DNA of 64,000 nt, taken from NCBI GenBank assembly GCA_007115705.1, contig QXEO01001034.1, positions 3,534,001 through 3,598,000 on the forward strand. The letters run 5' to 3'. Every line of letters starts with the position of its first letter. Position 1 is the first letter of the stretch. The position numbers were made by a program, and so were the translations under genes. Source of the DNA: Dactylis glomerata. Taxonomy: Eukaryota; Streptophyta; Magnoliopsida; Poales; Poaceae. Under the pieces are notes generated by a model. It was not told where the DNA came from, made no database searches, and saw nothing but the letters and a program-made list of their open reading frames with translations. Shown here piece by piece: positions 45,507 to 55,888 of this stretch.

Positions 45507-45730
45507 GATCAGAGCTTCCCCGCAAAACCCTAGGGCTCACGAGAACCTTGCTGGACGTTTTAGAGAAGGACCCGAACAGCCTCACCTAAACCCTAGAGGG
45601 TAGAGAAGTCATCGGGGAAGAGATTACTCCGGTCGTGGAACAGCGGCGGAGGAGAAAAAACCCTAGTCGCCCTTGCAGTCGCCTGCCAGGGCCCTAGGTC
45701 TCACGCGCCCCGGACCCGGACCCGGACCGG
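45507..45730 (-). other. LINE 1 5' UTR
   Basis: GC-rich on the minus strand, with CCGGTCCGGGTCCGGGTCCG repeats at the extreme 5' end and several AACCCTAG motifs. It would hold the internal promoter. Confidence 0.6.
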
Positions 45731-45744
45731 ACGAGCACTTGGCT
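45731..45744. other. Target site duplication of LINE 1 (right copy)
   Basis: ACGAGCACTTGGCT, identical to 27960-27973. About 257 bp upstream of the DUF1618 start codon. Confidence 0.92.
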
Positions 45745-45905
45745 AGTTTTCACTACAGCGCCTATCCACCCCTGCACCGGCTCCATGGACCCTTCTCCTC
45801 GTGTGGTTGCGTATCCACCGTCCAGTGAGGCGGTGATCCAAAACGATCGACCCTGGCTCCGATGTCGAATAGGAGTACCTCTTTCCCTTTGACGCACCCC
45901 CGTAA

Positions 45906-45912
45906 TATAAAT
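45906..45912 (+). promoter_or_regulatory. Putative TATA box of the DUF1618 gene
   Basis: TATAAAT within CGTAATATAAATCTAGACGG, 89 bp before the start codon. The LINE inserted about 160 bp upstream of it. Confidence 0.45.
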
Positions 45913-46000
45913 CTAGACGGTTCCTTTCTTTTCCCTCGCCCCCCACATCGCGTCAATCGCACTACCCCCTTCCTCCGTCCGCCACCCAACCCTAGCTGCC

Positions 46001-47453
46001 ATGGCCCCTTCTTGGGTCCTGCTCGACCGCCACGTTCCTTTTCCCCATCATCCGATTGTTATCAAAGAATGGAATGAGTTGGTCGGCCTGTGCCGTCCCC
46101 GTCCACCAAGCTTTGAAGAGATGCGAGCTACAATCATCGCCTACCTGCAGACCTTGAAGCCCGACGCACAACTCGTCGATCCACCGAATTTATCCTCCCT
46201 CCGCATGCTGCCGCCTATGAATTCCATCCCACCAGGATGCCGAGGTGTGACCTCAGCCCGCATCTCGTGCTCACACAAGAATCTCGTTGCCCTCTACGCC
46301 GGCGCCTACCGCCCTGGCACCTTTAATGAAGGAGGCTATCTGATCTACAACGCCAGGAAGAATTCTCTCTCAGCAATCCCCCAGCTCCCCTTCGACCACT
46401 CCCACGCCTCTCTCGGACACGAGACAGCTGTTGTCGTCTCCGATGGCGAGGGCGAGAGCGACGGCTACGTTCTTGCCGAGCTCGTCAGGGTAAGGCAATG
46501 GGTAAGAAACTCCGACGTTGATAAAGCCGAGCTCTACCTGTGGCGGTCGTCCGCGACAGAATGGGTCGTGAAGGCCGGTCGCCTGCCCCTCGCGATTTCC
46601 CAGCCATTCGATGATTTCTGCGCTAACATGTGCTTCTTGTCTGAGGGCTCTATCCTCTGCTGGGTGGATCTGTTCAAAGGCTTGCTGGTCTGTGATCTGA
46701 GCCGGGTGCTCAAGTACAATTCTGACCCGGAGTTCCGTTTCATTCCGTTGCCCGATGTTTGTCCAGTCTACAATGTCTACACCCCCGAGCAGGGGCGGCG
46801 CCAGGTGTATTCCTGGGTATGCAAGTGAATACCCATGATTTTTGCAAAACAATGTTCATTATAGCAAAACAGTGAAAATTTTGATAAAAACAGTGATGAT
46901 TTTAACAAAATGAATACCTATGAATACCCTCTAATGAATTCCTAGAGCCGCCACTGCCCCCGAGGGGCAGCAACTGCGAGCAGACGCGTTCCGTTCCATG
47001 GCGTATGTTCAGGGCGCCATCAGGTTCTTCACCATGGATTACTTTCAACACCAGCCTGGCGATGAATTTGATCTGAGTGTGTGGACTCTGTCTTCTGACC
47101 TCTCCAAGTGGAAGAAAACCAGTGAGTACAATGTTGGAAACATCTGGGAGAACGAGACCCACCAAGCCGGTGGTATGCCAAAGATTGCTCCTTCGTTCCC
47201 TGTCCTGAGTATGCATGAAGATGGCGTTGTCTACCTAATCTTTACTGATGTGAGAGTGGTGGGCTACACACTGGACTACAAAGGCCAGTATTTGCTTCGT
47301 GTTGACATGGGGAATAACAAGGTCCAGTTCTATCAAGGAAGTACAAATCCAGGAAGTACAAACTGGATACATTCGCCACTCATGGCAAGTGATTTCAGTG
47401 CATACCAACAGGTTTCACAGGACCACCCGGTACTAATACTACCACCAAAATAA
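46001..47453 (+). pseudogene. DUF1618-family gene, frame broken by a hAT MITE
   Basis: The start is ATG 46001 (MAPSWVLLDRHVPF, the usual DUF1618 opening). The frame is open to the MITE at 46790 and again from 46965 to TAA 47451-47453. Ignoring the MITE and one duplication copy, the two parts are in frame and give about 425 residues, normal for the family. Motifs include LYLWRSSATEWVVKAG, LCWVDLFKGLLVCDL, FRFIPLPDVCP, RADAFRSMAYVQGAIRF, LSVWTLSSDLSKWKKTSEYN and GMPKIAPSFPVLSMHEDGVV. As it stands translation would stop just after the MITE starts (at 46828), leaving about 275 residues. Splicing out the MITE is not excluded. The molecular function of DUF1618 proteins is not established. Confidence 0.88.
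46790..46956. mobile_element. hAT-type MITE (167 bp) inside the DUF1618 gene
   Basis: The left end CAGGGGCGGCGCCAGGTGTA and the inverted right end (minus strand CAGTGGCGGCTCTAGGAATT) are hAT-type TIRs. It is flanked by a perfect 8-bp duplication CCCCCGAG (46782-46789, 46957-46964). The interior is AT-rich with ACAGTGA.GATTTT-type repeats and no coding capacity. Confidence 0.93.
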
Positions 47454-48479
47454 ATCCATTTGTATAGTACTGTTATTTCACTGTTCACTGTCACTAAGCA
47501 TACTTTCGCTTGTATAGTACTATTAGTATACTTAGGTTTATAGATCATTACAGTTTGAGGTTTAGCTTGTTTTACCATATCCAGTTAATTAACTTTATGC
47601 TTGCTAGTGGAAATTGAGATATTTGGCGGCCTCCCCATGTTGAACACTAGATGACGGGACCGTTACTAGTGTTCATCAGCGGTCAGTACTTTTCTTTTTA
47701 GCATGCTTTAGGTCAGTATTGGCTTGATAGACAAAAAAAAAACGAGACTATCGGTACTAGCCCTTGGTAGCAAATTTTTATAGAAGAAGCCCACTCGGGT
47801 GAGATAACAGATATTCGATCCTGCCACTAGGCCCTCTGCCTAGTTCTCAAATTGGCTTGATAGACAAAACTATTATGTTCGCTATAGTTTTAGGCACACT
47901 TCTCCACTTCAAGCTTCGATGACATGCCAAATAAGTGAATATAGCACATTGAATAGTTTGATTATGAGTTCAAAATTGGTATGAACCAAGTCCATTCATG
48001 GATGTAGTAAATGGAACCTAAATTCAAACTAATTAAAGCTGAACATGGAAGTTAAAAGAAAACTACTCTTGACAGTTGACACATAGCTATTTGAGTTAAC
48101 TATTTTAATTAAGTGCCTCTTTGATTGACCTTAGGCAGTACAGTAGTATGCCATTGTGTTGGTGCTGCTAATTAATTAATGTAGAAAAAGCAATCGAATA
48201 GGCCAATGACAAATATTGACGGTAACTACAAATCTGGCTAGGTGTACCTATATGCCTAATGGAAATTGTTGGTTTATTCTATTTTTTCTTTGAAAAATTG
48301 TTTCCATGGTAATTCTAGTCTGACATATAATAACGAGAGGATTATACTTAACAGACTTGCATGTCTATTTGGTATTGCCAGAGAGAGGTAGAAGCAAGCG
48401 AGTCGGGTGCAGCAAGCGGAAACAGGATGAAGCTTTGCGATCACACCATATCACCTAGAAATCTGGACTGAAACCTGCA
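47454..48479. other. 3' flank of the DUF1618 gene, no further gene
   Basis: No ORF with motifs. AT-rich DNA; TTGGCTTGATAGACAAAA occurs twice (about 47719 and 47853). AATAAA overlaps the stop codon at about 47449. Confidence 0.4.
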
Positions 48480-48815
48480 CGTTTTTTGCTTAGAAGATGT
48501 GCTCTTATACACTGTAGATTTGGATCCTTATTATTATCAGATGTTAATAGAATCGCTTGTCTCCCTTATCATGCTTGTCTCTTGGGAAATTTGGAATGAG
48601 CGCAATGCCAGGGTGTTCCGGAACATCGCTATGCTTCCCAATGTTGTTGTCGAAAAAATTAGGGGGGAAGCGGCTCTTTGGAGCTTAGCGGGGGCTAAAA
48701 ACTTGAGCTCAATATTGCCGCGAGAGTGAGCCGTTGTATCCCGAGCTTTGCTCGGATGTAAAACTTTCTAAACTCTTTCTTATTTAATGAATGGGGCAAA
48801 GCTTTTGCCCCCTTT
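48480..48815 (+). mobile_element. LINE 3'-end fragment (plus strand)
   Basis: The frame 48499-48729 (SLIMLVSWEIWNERNARVFR then VVVEKIRGEAALWSLAGAKN) matches the C-terminal end of plant LINE ORF2. After the stop, the 3' UTR CCGAGCTTTGCTCGGATG...GGGGCAAAGCTTTTGCCCC is the standard ending of one grass LINE group. It is heavily 5'-truncated; no poly-A or target duplication is visible. It is distinct in sequence from the two minus-strand LINEs. Confidence 0.8.
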
Positions 48816-49233
48816 CATCAATAGTAGTTAAAGTGAATGGTGGGTATAGTGTGTTATCACTATTAGTCATGGGCGCATGGCTGTATCTCAACTGAGTGAC
48901 TTCTTTTGGATTATAACTGCTCATGGGTATTACATGCAAGTTTGTTTTATATATCATGTTTATTAGAGAGATGAAGTGAACCAATAAACCCTGACCCCTT
49001 CTTATTATAAGAACAAAGTTTCACATTACTGCATTTGCTTTTATATTTCGTATTAATACCTATTGCGAAAATTACGAAAAAAAATCAATTGTTTTACAAA
49101 GTTTTACATTGCTGCATTTCCTTTTATTATCAACATCTCATTCTATTACGCACTGTGTGTCTAACAACCACCATGGTTGAGTTGGAACAATAAAAAAAGC
49201 TTCTGTCGGCGAGTCCTTGTGATTGATAGTCAT
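48816..49233. other. AT-rich flank, nothing identifiable
   Basis: No ORF, repeat terminus or RNA gene is visible between the LINE scrap and the tandem duplication. Confidence 0.35.
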
Positions 49234-49401
49234 CCCCAAGTCATCGTGGGGAAAGAGACTGATGGAATACTCTACTCTGTGTTTGGAGTCACAACAAATT
49301 TTTTTAGAGAGTACGCGCCCCAAGTCATCGTGGGGAAAGAGACTGATGGAATACTCTACTCTGTGTTTGGAGTCACAACAAATTTTTTTAGAGAGTACGC
49401 G
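49234..49401. repeat. Perfect 84-bp tandem duplication across a LINE junction
   Basis: Units 49234-49317 and 49318-49401 are identical by eye (CCCCAAGTCATCGTGGGGAA... to GAGAGTACGCG). Each unit holds 67 bp of host flank and the last 17 bp of the LINE that begins at 49385, so the duplication post-dates that insertion. Confidence 0.92.
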
Positions 49402-49508
49402 AACGCGTACTATCCATTTATAGAAGGCAGAATGTTTATGTACAAACAGAACCAGCTGCAAAGGCAGTGGATACAAAGAGAAGAGGAAACAGAAAAGAAA
49501 AACCAAAA

Positions 49509-49961
49509 CTACTCTCTCGCGGTATCATTTTGATCACGCGCACTCTCCCGGCGTGCAAGCTTGAGCATGTTGTATTCTTCTGCAATCAGAGCCGCAATTC
49601 TGAGAGGGCCATGCTGTCTCTTCTCGTCCCCGAAGACCCACGCATTCCTATTCTTCCAAAGCGCATATGTGACAGTGCAGACGAGAGTGTCGAAGTCTCG
49701 CTTGGCTCTACCCCTCTGCTTGTTGCGTTCAGAGGTCCACCAATCCTGCAGCACACTCCAATAGTTTGGTTCTTCGATGTCCAGCTCAAAGTTCTCTCTG
49801 CAAATGTGCCACACCTCCCTGGCTGTCACGCATTGGAGCAAGACATGGACAGCATTATCCTCCTCTTGATGGCAGACAAAGCAGGTAGAGGTGTGACTGA
49901 TGGTGCCAAGTTGACGAGGAGCTGATGCCTCTGATGGCGACCAGACTGTCCTTGTGCGTGG
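49509..49961 (-). pseudogene. LINE 2 ORF2 C-terminal zinc-binding region
   Basis: CFVCHQEEDNAVHVLLQC (near 49815-49885) is the CxxC..H..C zinc-binding motif of plant LINE ORF2. VWHICRENFELDIEEPNYWS, QDWWTSERNKQRGRAKRDFD and YALWKNRNAWVFG follow, ending at 49509. The frame continues in sense from the segment right of the solo LTR. Confidence 0.85.
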
Positions 49962-51510
49962 TGAATAACCAGCCCGTTGGGAACCCCAAGAGGAAGGTAT
50001 GATGAGTGCAGCAGCAAGTTTTCCCTCAGTTTAAGAAACCAAGGTTTATCGAACATGAGAAGAGAGACAATGACGACTGAAGGTGTTGTGGAACCTGCAC
50101 ACACACAAACAAATACTTTGTTCCCAACTTGCGATGAGGTTGTCAATCTCACCGGTTTGCTTGAAACAAAGGTTATGAGTGTATCGAGTGGAAAACAATA
50201 TAGTATGCAAGTAAAGTAAATAGTACGAGTAAAGTAAACAGGTGATAGCAATATGATGTAAATAGGACCGGGGTCCACAGTTCACTAGTGGTGTCTCTCC
50301 ATAGATAAAATAACACATGCTGGGTAAACAAATTACAGTTGGGCAATTGATAGAATAAAGATAACGTGATATGTCAAGAAGATCACTATGAGATTTACTC
50401 TGGGCATTACAACAAAATACATAGACCGCCATCCAACTGCATCTATGACTAATAATCCACTTGTGGTGAATCAATCCGAGAACTCCACAAGTATTAAGTT
50501 GCGAACAACAGATAATTGCATTAAGCAAAGTGTGTAATGTAAACAAAGCATATGCCCTTGAGCATATGAATGTTGTTTTCTCCCTAGTAGCAACAGCACA
50601 TCTACCACCTTAGAGGTTTCTGTCACTCCCCCAGGTGAAATAGAGACATGAACCCACTATCGAGCATAAATACCCCCTCTTGGAGTCACTAGCAACTACT
50701 CGGCCAAGATAGCTACTAACAACGGAGAGCATGCAAGATCATAAACAACATAGAGATAACAAAAGATAATATTCAGTACAGCAACTTAATCATAAACACC
50801 AATATTCATCGGATCCCAACAAACCAAACATGTAGAATTACATAACGGTGATCTCAATCATGTATGGCAGCTCATGAGATCTAAACATGAAGCACATAGT
50901 GGAGAAGACAACCATCTAGCTACTGCTATGGACCCATAGTCCAAGGTAGACTACTCACTCATCGCTCCGGAGGCAAGCATGGCGATGAAGGAGACCTCCG
51001 GTGGCGATTCCCCTCTCCGGCAGGGTGCCGGGAAGAGCTTCTGGACCCTCCCGATCTTCGGGTCGACGGCGGCGGCGGATCGCGATGTATTCTGGAAAAC
51101 TGATCGGGCACTTAGGTTTTTCTCGTCGGGGGGTCTTTATAGGCGAAAGGTCGATGTCAGAGGAGGGACCAGGCACCCTCACATGGGGGTGGCGCGGGCC
51201 AGGGGCTGGCCGCGCCGCCCCTGTGTGTGGGGCCCTGGTGGCCCCCCTCCTACTTCTCTTCGGATCTCTGGAAGCTTCCGGGTAAAATAAGACTTCAGGA
51301 ACTTGTTTCGTCCAATTCCGAGAATATTTCCTGTGTATCACTTCTGAAACACAAAAACAGCAGAAAACAGGAAACTGGCACTGTGGCACTTGTTAATAGG
51401 TTAGTTCCGGAAAATGCATAAAAATGCCACTAAGTGTAACGAAACAATAGGCAAATGGTGTAAAACAAGCATGGAGCATCAAAAATTATAGATACGTTTG
51501 AGACGTATCA
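49962..51510 (-). mobile_element. Solo LTR of the A/B family (1.55 kb, minus strand)
   Basis: Read on the minus strand it begins TGATACGTCTCAAACGTATC and ends ...GGTTATTCA, matching the B and right-hand LTRs; TATA-like CTATAAAG at about 51137. The LINE frame continues on both sides (LQGH | AQGQSGRHQ in one phase), so only one LTR remains. The target duplication is imperfect (GTGAC right, GTGG left). Confidence 0.88.
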
Positions 51511-52416
51511 GTGACCCTGCAACCCATGTCTGAACCTTCTATCCGAAGTCCAAAGCCTGCCGTGCAGTAGATGCCACATGAAGTCTTTGCATCGTGGGGT
51601 CGCCCAACTCTTCCAGATGATTGAGAACAACGGCGGTTTTTCCCCCACATTCACGAGACAGTCGTAGGTAGATTTGGCGGTGTAGGATTTGCTCGGCGAT
51701 GGCCAAAGAAATTGATCCGCCACCTCTGGATTCCTGGCAACGGACAGAATCTCAATCCAAAGTGTTAGGCAGTCATGCACATCTTGGAAAGACAGGTTCC
51801 CAGAGATGTCTGCAGCCCAGCGATTGTCGATCAGCCCTTGGGCAACTGTCCTCGAGTTTCTGCATCTGGTGGGCACTCTCTGAGCAATGTTGGGCGCGAT
51901 CTCCGTTGCGGCTCTACCTCGGATCCATTTATCTCTCCAGAAAAGGACTCGGCTGCCATCGCCCACCTTAATCTGAACCAAGCTATCAAAAACATCGCGA
52001 GCTTTCGTATCTATCGCCATCGGCAAGCCCTGCCATGGTCTGTCCGGGTCGGTCCTTTTCAGCCATTCCCACCTCACACGCAGTGCAAGCCCCTGGACAC
52101 GAAGATCCTTGACACCCAGCCCTCCATAAGCTCGAGGTCGACACACCTGGTTCCAGGCCACAATGCATTGCCCTCCATTGGCTCTCTCTTTAGCCGCCCA
52201 ATGAAACCCTTGAAAACTTTTTCCCATCTCTTCCAGTAACCAGCGAGGGGCTTCAGCGATTAGCAGATGATGAACCGAGCGTGCCGTCATCACAGATTGG
52301 ATCAAAGTCAGGCGCCCAGGGCGCGCGATCAGTCCCTTCTGCCAAGCTGGGACAATGTGCACGGCAGCGTCTAACATTGGCTGCCATTGGGCTTTTGTCA
52401 GTGGTCTCAGTGCCAA
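51511..52416 (-). pseudogene. LINE 2 ORF2 RT thumb/connection region
   Basis: A 302-codon block begins ALRPLTKAQWQPMLDAAVHI and includes GGLGVKDLRVQGLALRVRWE, VLFWRDKWIRGRA and MWHLLHGRLWTSDRRFRHGL. It is broken by the solo LTR directly after LQGH. A frameshift near 52420 separates it from the palm domain. Confidence 0.88.
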
Positions 52417-53145
52417 TTGAAGACCCAGGTATCGGATAGGAACAGACCTTGCACCAACTGCACATGGTGCTCACTGCCTCTGATCAAGGTAGCCGATGTC
52501 TTCCTATAGTTGACGTGCAAGCCAGACGCTTCTCCAAAAACCTCCAAGATATTCCTGACCGTGACCAGGTCCTGCACCTCTGGCTTGACGAACATCACAA
52601 CATCATCGGCGTAGATAGAGATTCTCTGCGTTGTCGTGCAGTTACCGATCGGCGCTAACAGACCGTGCTCCACCGCTCGTTTGATCGGGAGGGTAGCGAC
52701 TTCCATTGCTAGCACGAAGAGGAGCGGTGAGAGCGGATCGCCTTGCCTGAGACCTCTTGCATGGACTATCTTCTTACCCGGCACCCCATTCACACAAACC
52801 TTGGTGCTAGCTGTGCGGAAAGAAATCGAGAGCCATTGCAAAACAAGAGCCGGAAAACCAAGGTGATGTAACACGTCGAACAGAAAACTCCAGGAAAGCG
52901 AGTCGAAAGCTCGCGTCAGATCGAGCTTGAGGAGCACCCCTGGCTCCCTTCTGGCATTAATCTTGCGGGCAAGCTGTCTGACCAACAGGAAGTTATCGTG
53001 CAGATTGCGGCCCTAGATGAATGCTGACTGATTGGCGCTAACAAGCTGAGACATTCTCGGACGCAGACGGTTAGCCAGAAGTTTGGTGAAGAGTTTAGCA
53101 AAGCTGTGAACCAGGCTAATTGGTCTGTAATCGCCCACTTCCTCC
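52407..53145 (-). pseudogene. LINE 2 reverse transcriptase palm, 5'-truncated
   Basis: Begins at the truncation point with EEVGDYRPISLVHSFAKLFT; an in-frame TAG follows NQSAFI (about 53013). Then LLKLDLTRAFDSLSWSFLFD, HARGLRQGDPLSPLLFVLAM and the catalytic SIYADDVVMFV. Non-functional. Confidence 0.88.
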
Positions 53146-53160
53146 GAGTCACAACAAATT

Positions 53161-55511
53161 GATACATGTACGTAGTATGTTGTATAAGTTGCAATCGGCT
53201 CAAGAAAATAAAATGTAAATAATCTGCTGAAAGTAAATTGTGCTAATGCAATGGAGAAGTTAGGTGCAGAGATATATATTTAGCTCGTGGTAATGGTGAA
53301 TGTTAGGCACAATTGCCAAAGTATGAATAAAGTTTAGAACCCTAGATTTACTAGCATGAACCAGTCTCTCTATTGTGATGATCTTCACGAGTGCATGGAG
53401 GATCTCACTACAAAGCACCCTGGAACGAATCTAAGTGAAGCTTTTATCTCCTTCCTGGAACGGATCTCCTTCCTTTGATTCTGGCTTCTGCATCAATTTC
53501 GTGGCATTCTTTTACGTTTTCATTCTTGTCCATTTATGAAAGTTGCATCTTGTGATAAGGGGGTTACTCCAGCGCCTCGTACGACTGCGAGTACGAGCAC
53601 GCTCGCTCCTACCGCGAGTTTTTAAAGCTCCTGCATCGATAAGGTAATCTCCTCAATTTGGAAGTTGCATCTTTTCCCTTTGATCACCCAATTTGGACTC
53701 CTTAAGCTTACTCATCTAAATGTGCGTAAACATGAACGTCATACAAGAATATGAGGTTTTTTGTTTGTTTTTTTATAAACATTTGTTACTGAAGAGGCAA
53801 AAACCATCAAAGCCCAAAGTGAAGCTAGCATCCTCTAGAGGCTCGCTTTATTCAATAGTGGTTGCTCCTATTGTTCCCGCATCGCTCGCATGAGTTTTTG
53901 AGATTCCTTAGCTACGCTTTCTTATGACTCGTGTTCTTAATATGAAAAGCACGACATAAACCCAAGGACAGCCCACTACATACAATCCACCTACCAAAGG
54001 AAAAAAAGTAAATAACCATACGAAGGCTCAAAGCGCCCCTCAACTCCGGAAGGAGATAATTTCCCTCCAAAAACTGAATAATAAATAAAGGCATTGGTGT
54101 TTTCGGAATATGTAGTTTGACCAAAATACCTTCAGATTTAATTTAAACTAAATTGGGCATTATTCTATCAGCTGTATGTCATATATATATACATGTGCTT
54201 ACAATCTGATATTTAATCCAAAACCGATATCTAGAAAGTAAAACATGAAGATATCATGCGGTATAAGTGCATGTGTCTCACGCTTACAAAATATGATTGC
54301 CTTATATGAAGTTGGTGATGGAGCACTAAATGTTTTACAGTCATGATGAATTCGTATGTCATCTTTCTTGTAAGGTCAGTTTCGCTAGGACCATGTGGTT
54401 CGTAGAGTCAGTGGCATCCAACTTATCACCTTCTCGAGTTGTAAAATGTTTCGTGAATGTTCAAGGAGGTTCTCACATGCATAGGTCGAGGGGTTTAATT
54501 CTGATTGGAGCTTCAACATGTGTTGATTTCTGTGGCTTTGTCCTAATGAAGTAATGATTCCTTTTTTAGTTAAGTTGTTCTCTTTCATATGCAGGTTATG
54601 TACTCACGTACCCAGGGAATACATACTTGGTATATTTTTTTAATGGCAAGAGTGAGAGTTGGTGATAGTGGCGTGCTGGCTAGACTCGGCTGTGAGCGGA
54701 CCATTTTCTCAACATAGGAGGTAATCTATTCTCTGCGCTTCGAGAGCCCCACAAATGCCATTAGTGCATCTCGAATTATTTCTACCCTTCATAAAAAAAA
54801 ATCCCTACGGAGTAGCGGAGCCCTAGGGCACGGTCGAGTAGAGGGGAGATGCATAGCAACAAGGGCCGAGCTTGAAGGCAAAGGGGAGCCATTGCAAGGC
54901 GATCCAGCGATCGGTGTTCTCAGCTCGAAGCTGGAGGGCAGCTTCTACGAGGCGACTGGAACTTGTAGGTGGAGCGTCCGTGCAAGTGGGACCCTACTTG
55001 GGGTGTAGCAGAGGCCCCTAGAGGCCCGGAGGTAGCGAATCTTTGCGGTTGGATGAAGCATGGGGGAGAGGGTGAAGGTGTCCCGGATGAGCTACAATGA
55101 CAGTTGGATCAGAGAGGAGGTAGCACGGGTTGGGGAGGGCAGAGAGTGGGGATAGATAGTAAGTGTAATGGGCAGGGGTTAATGATGAGGGGGGTTAGCG
55201 GACAACAATTTTAGTTGGTGGGCATATATGGATAGTTGAGGTCATATATGATTTCTCAAATTTCATTCTTAAATCTCTTTTGTGGTTGTATCATCTTGAT
55301 AGATGCGAAGAATCAACATTTTGTTTTTTAAGAAAATAAGAAGGTGAAAAGCTTAAAGAGGATTACCCGGCAAAAAAGATGGAAGTGGTCGTCCTAAGTT
55401 GACGTCAGAAAAGAAATGGTGTTCAGAATTATGATGAGTATAAAACATAGGAAAGGGAAAATAGGCTTCTCCACTTCTGGCAGCTTATTAGGGACATTAT
55501 AATTGGAACAT
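53161..55511. other. Low-copy DNA, nothing identifiable
   Basis: No domain-bearing ORF. A short TA microsatellite lies near 54180-54190. The G-rich stretch 54810-55170 looks gene-derived (5' region read on minus), but no frame can be followed. Confidence 0.35.
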
Positions 55512-55888
55512 CATGGAGCTCTTTCACGCTATCATTATGACTGGGACATCAGGCTGTTCTTAGTGGGGAGTAACATAGACTAGTGTCATGCATATGTTAC
55601 TAGTCTATGTTACTACCTTTATAGTGGGGAATAATATATATGTGGTGTCATGCAAGACCTTATATATTAGGTTATAGACTCATTGTGTATTGGGGTGTGT
55701 GATGTTACAGTAACATAATATGTTACCACAACACTCTCTTTCCTCACTTAATAGCATGTTATGTCATCAAAATGCATTGGAGTGTGTGATGTTACTAGCT
55801 ATGTTACTCTCACTGTGAGTAATCTCACGGAGCTCTCTCATGCTATCATTATGACTGGGACATCACGGAGCTCTCTCACGCTATCACC
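55512..55888. repeat. MITE flanked by GGAGCTCT direct repeats
   Basis: A ~40-bp unit CA(T/C)GGAGCTCT.TCA.GCTATC...GACATCA is present at 55512-55551 and 55826-55865, with a partial third copy at 55864-55888. Between the first two lies a 274-bp MITE-like segment with inverted ends (TTAGTGGGGAGTAACATAGA... and minus strand ...CAGTGAGAGTAACATAGCTA), a common Triticeae miniature whose superfamily I cannot fix. Confidence 0.65.

Larger units (their letters stand above)
27974..45730 (-). mobile_element. Full-length LINE (non-LTR retrotransposon), split by LTR elements B and A
   Basis: The 5' end is at 45730 and the 3' poly-A at 27974-27980 (T run on plus), flanked by the 14-bp duplication ACGAGCACTTGGCT. 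Removing B (28415-40495 plus one duplication copy) leaves about 5.7 kb: a 5' UTR, ORF1 with a zinc knuckle, and ORF2 with endonuclease, reverse transcriptase, zinc-binding and RNase H regions. The RNase H frame is continuous in sense across the B insertion (…SLIPYTAT to MAEALAMRDGLEL). Several stops, frameshifts and small tandem duplications make ORF2 inactive. Confidence 0.92.
49385..53145 (-). mobile_element. 5'-truncated LINE (minus strand), carrying a solo LTR
   Basis: A 15-bp target duplication GAGTCACAACAAATT flanks it (49370-49384, 53146-53160). The T run after 49384 is its poly-A tail. Without the solo LTR (49962-51510) about 2.2 kb remain, starting inside the RT domain. ORF2 pieces for RT, connection, zinc-binding and tail are in the right order. 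It is a different subfamily from the LINE at 27974-45730 (YADD instead of FADD). Confidence 0.9.

Noticed and set aside
44417..45533. ORFs overlapping LINE ORF1 in other frames
   Set aside because: Shadows of the intact 434-codon ORF1.
46370..47216. Minus-strand ORFs across the DUF1618 gene
   Set aside because: Shadow frames of a well-supported plus-strand gene.
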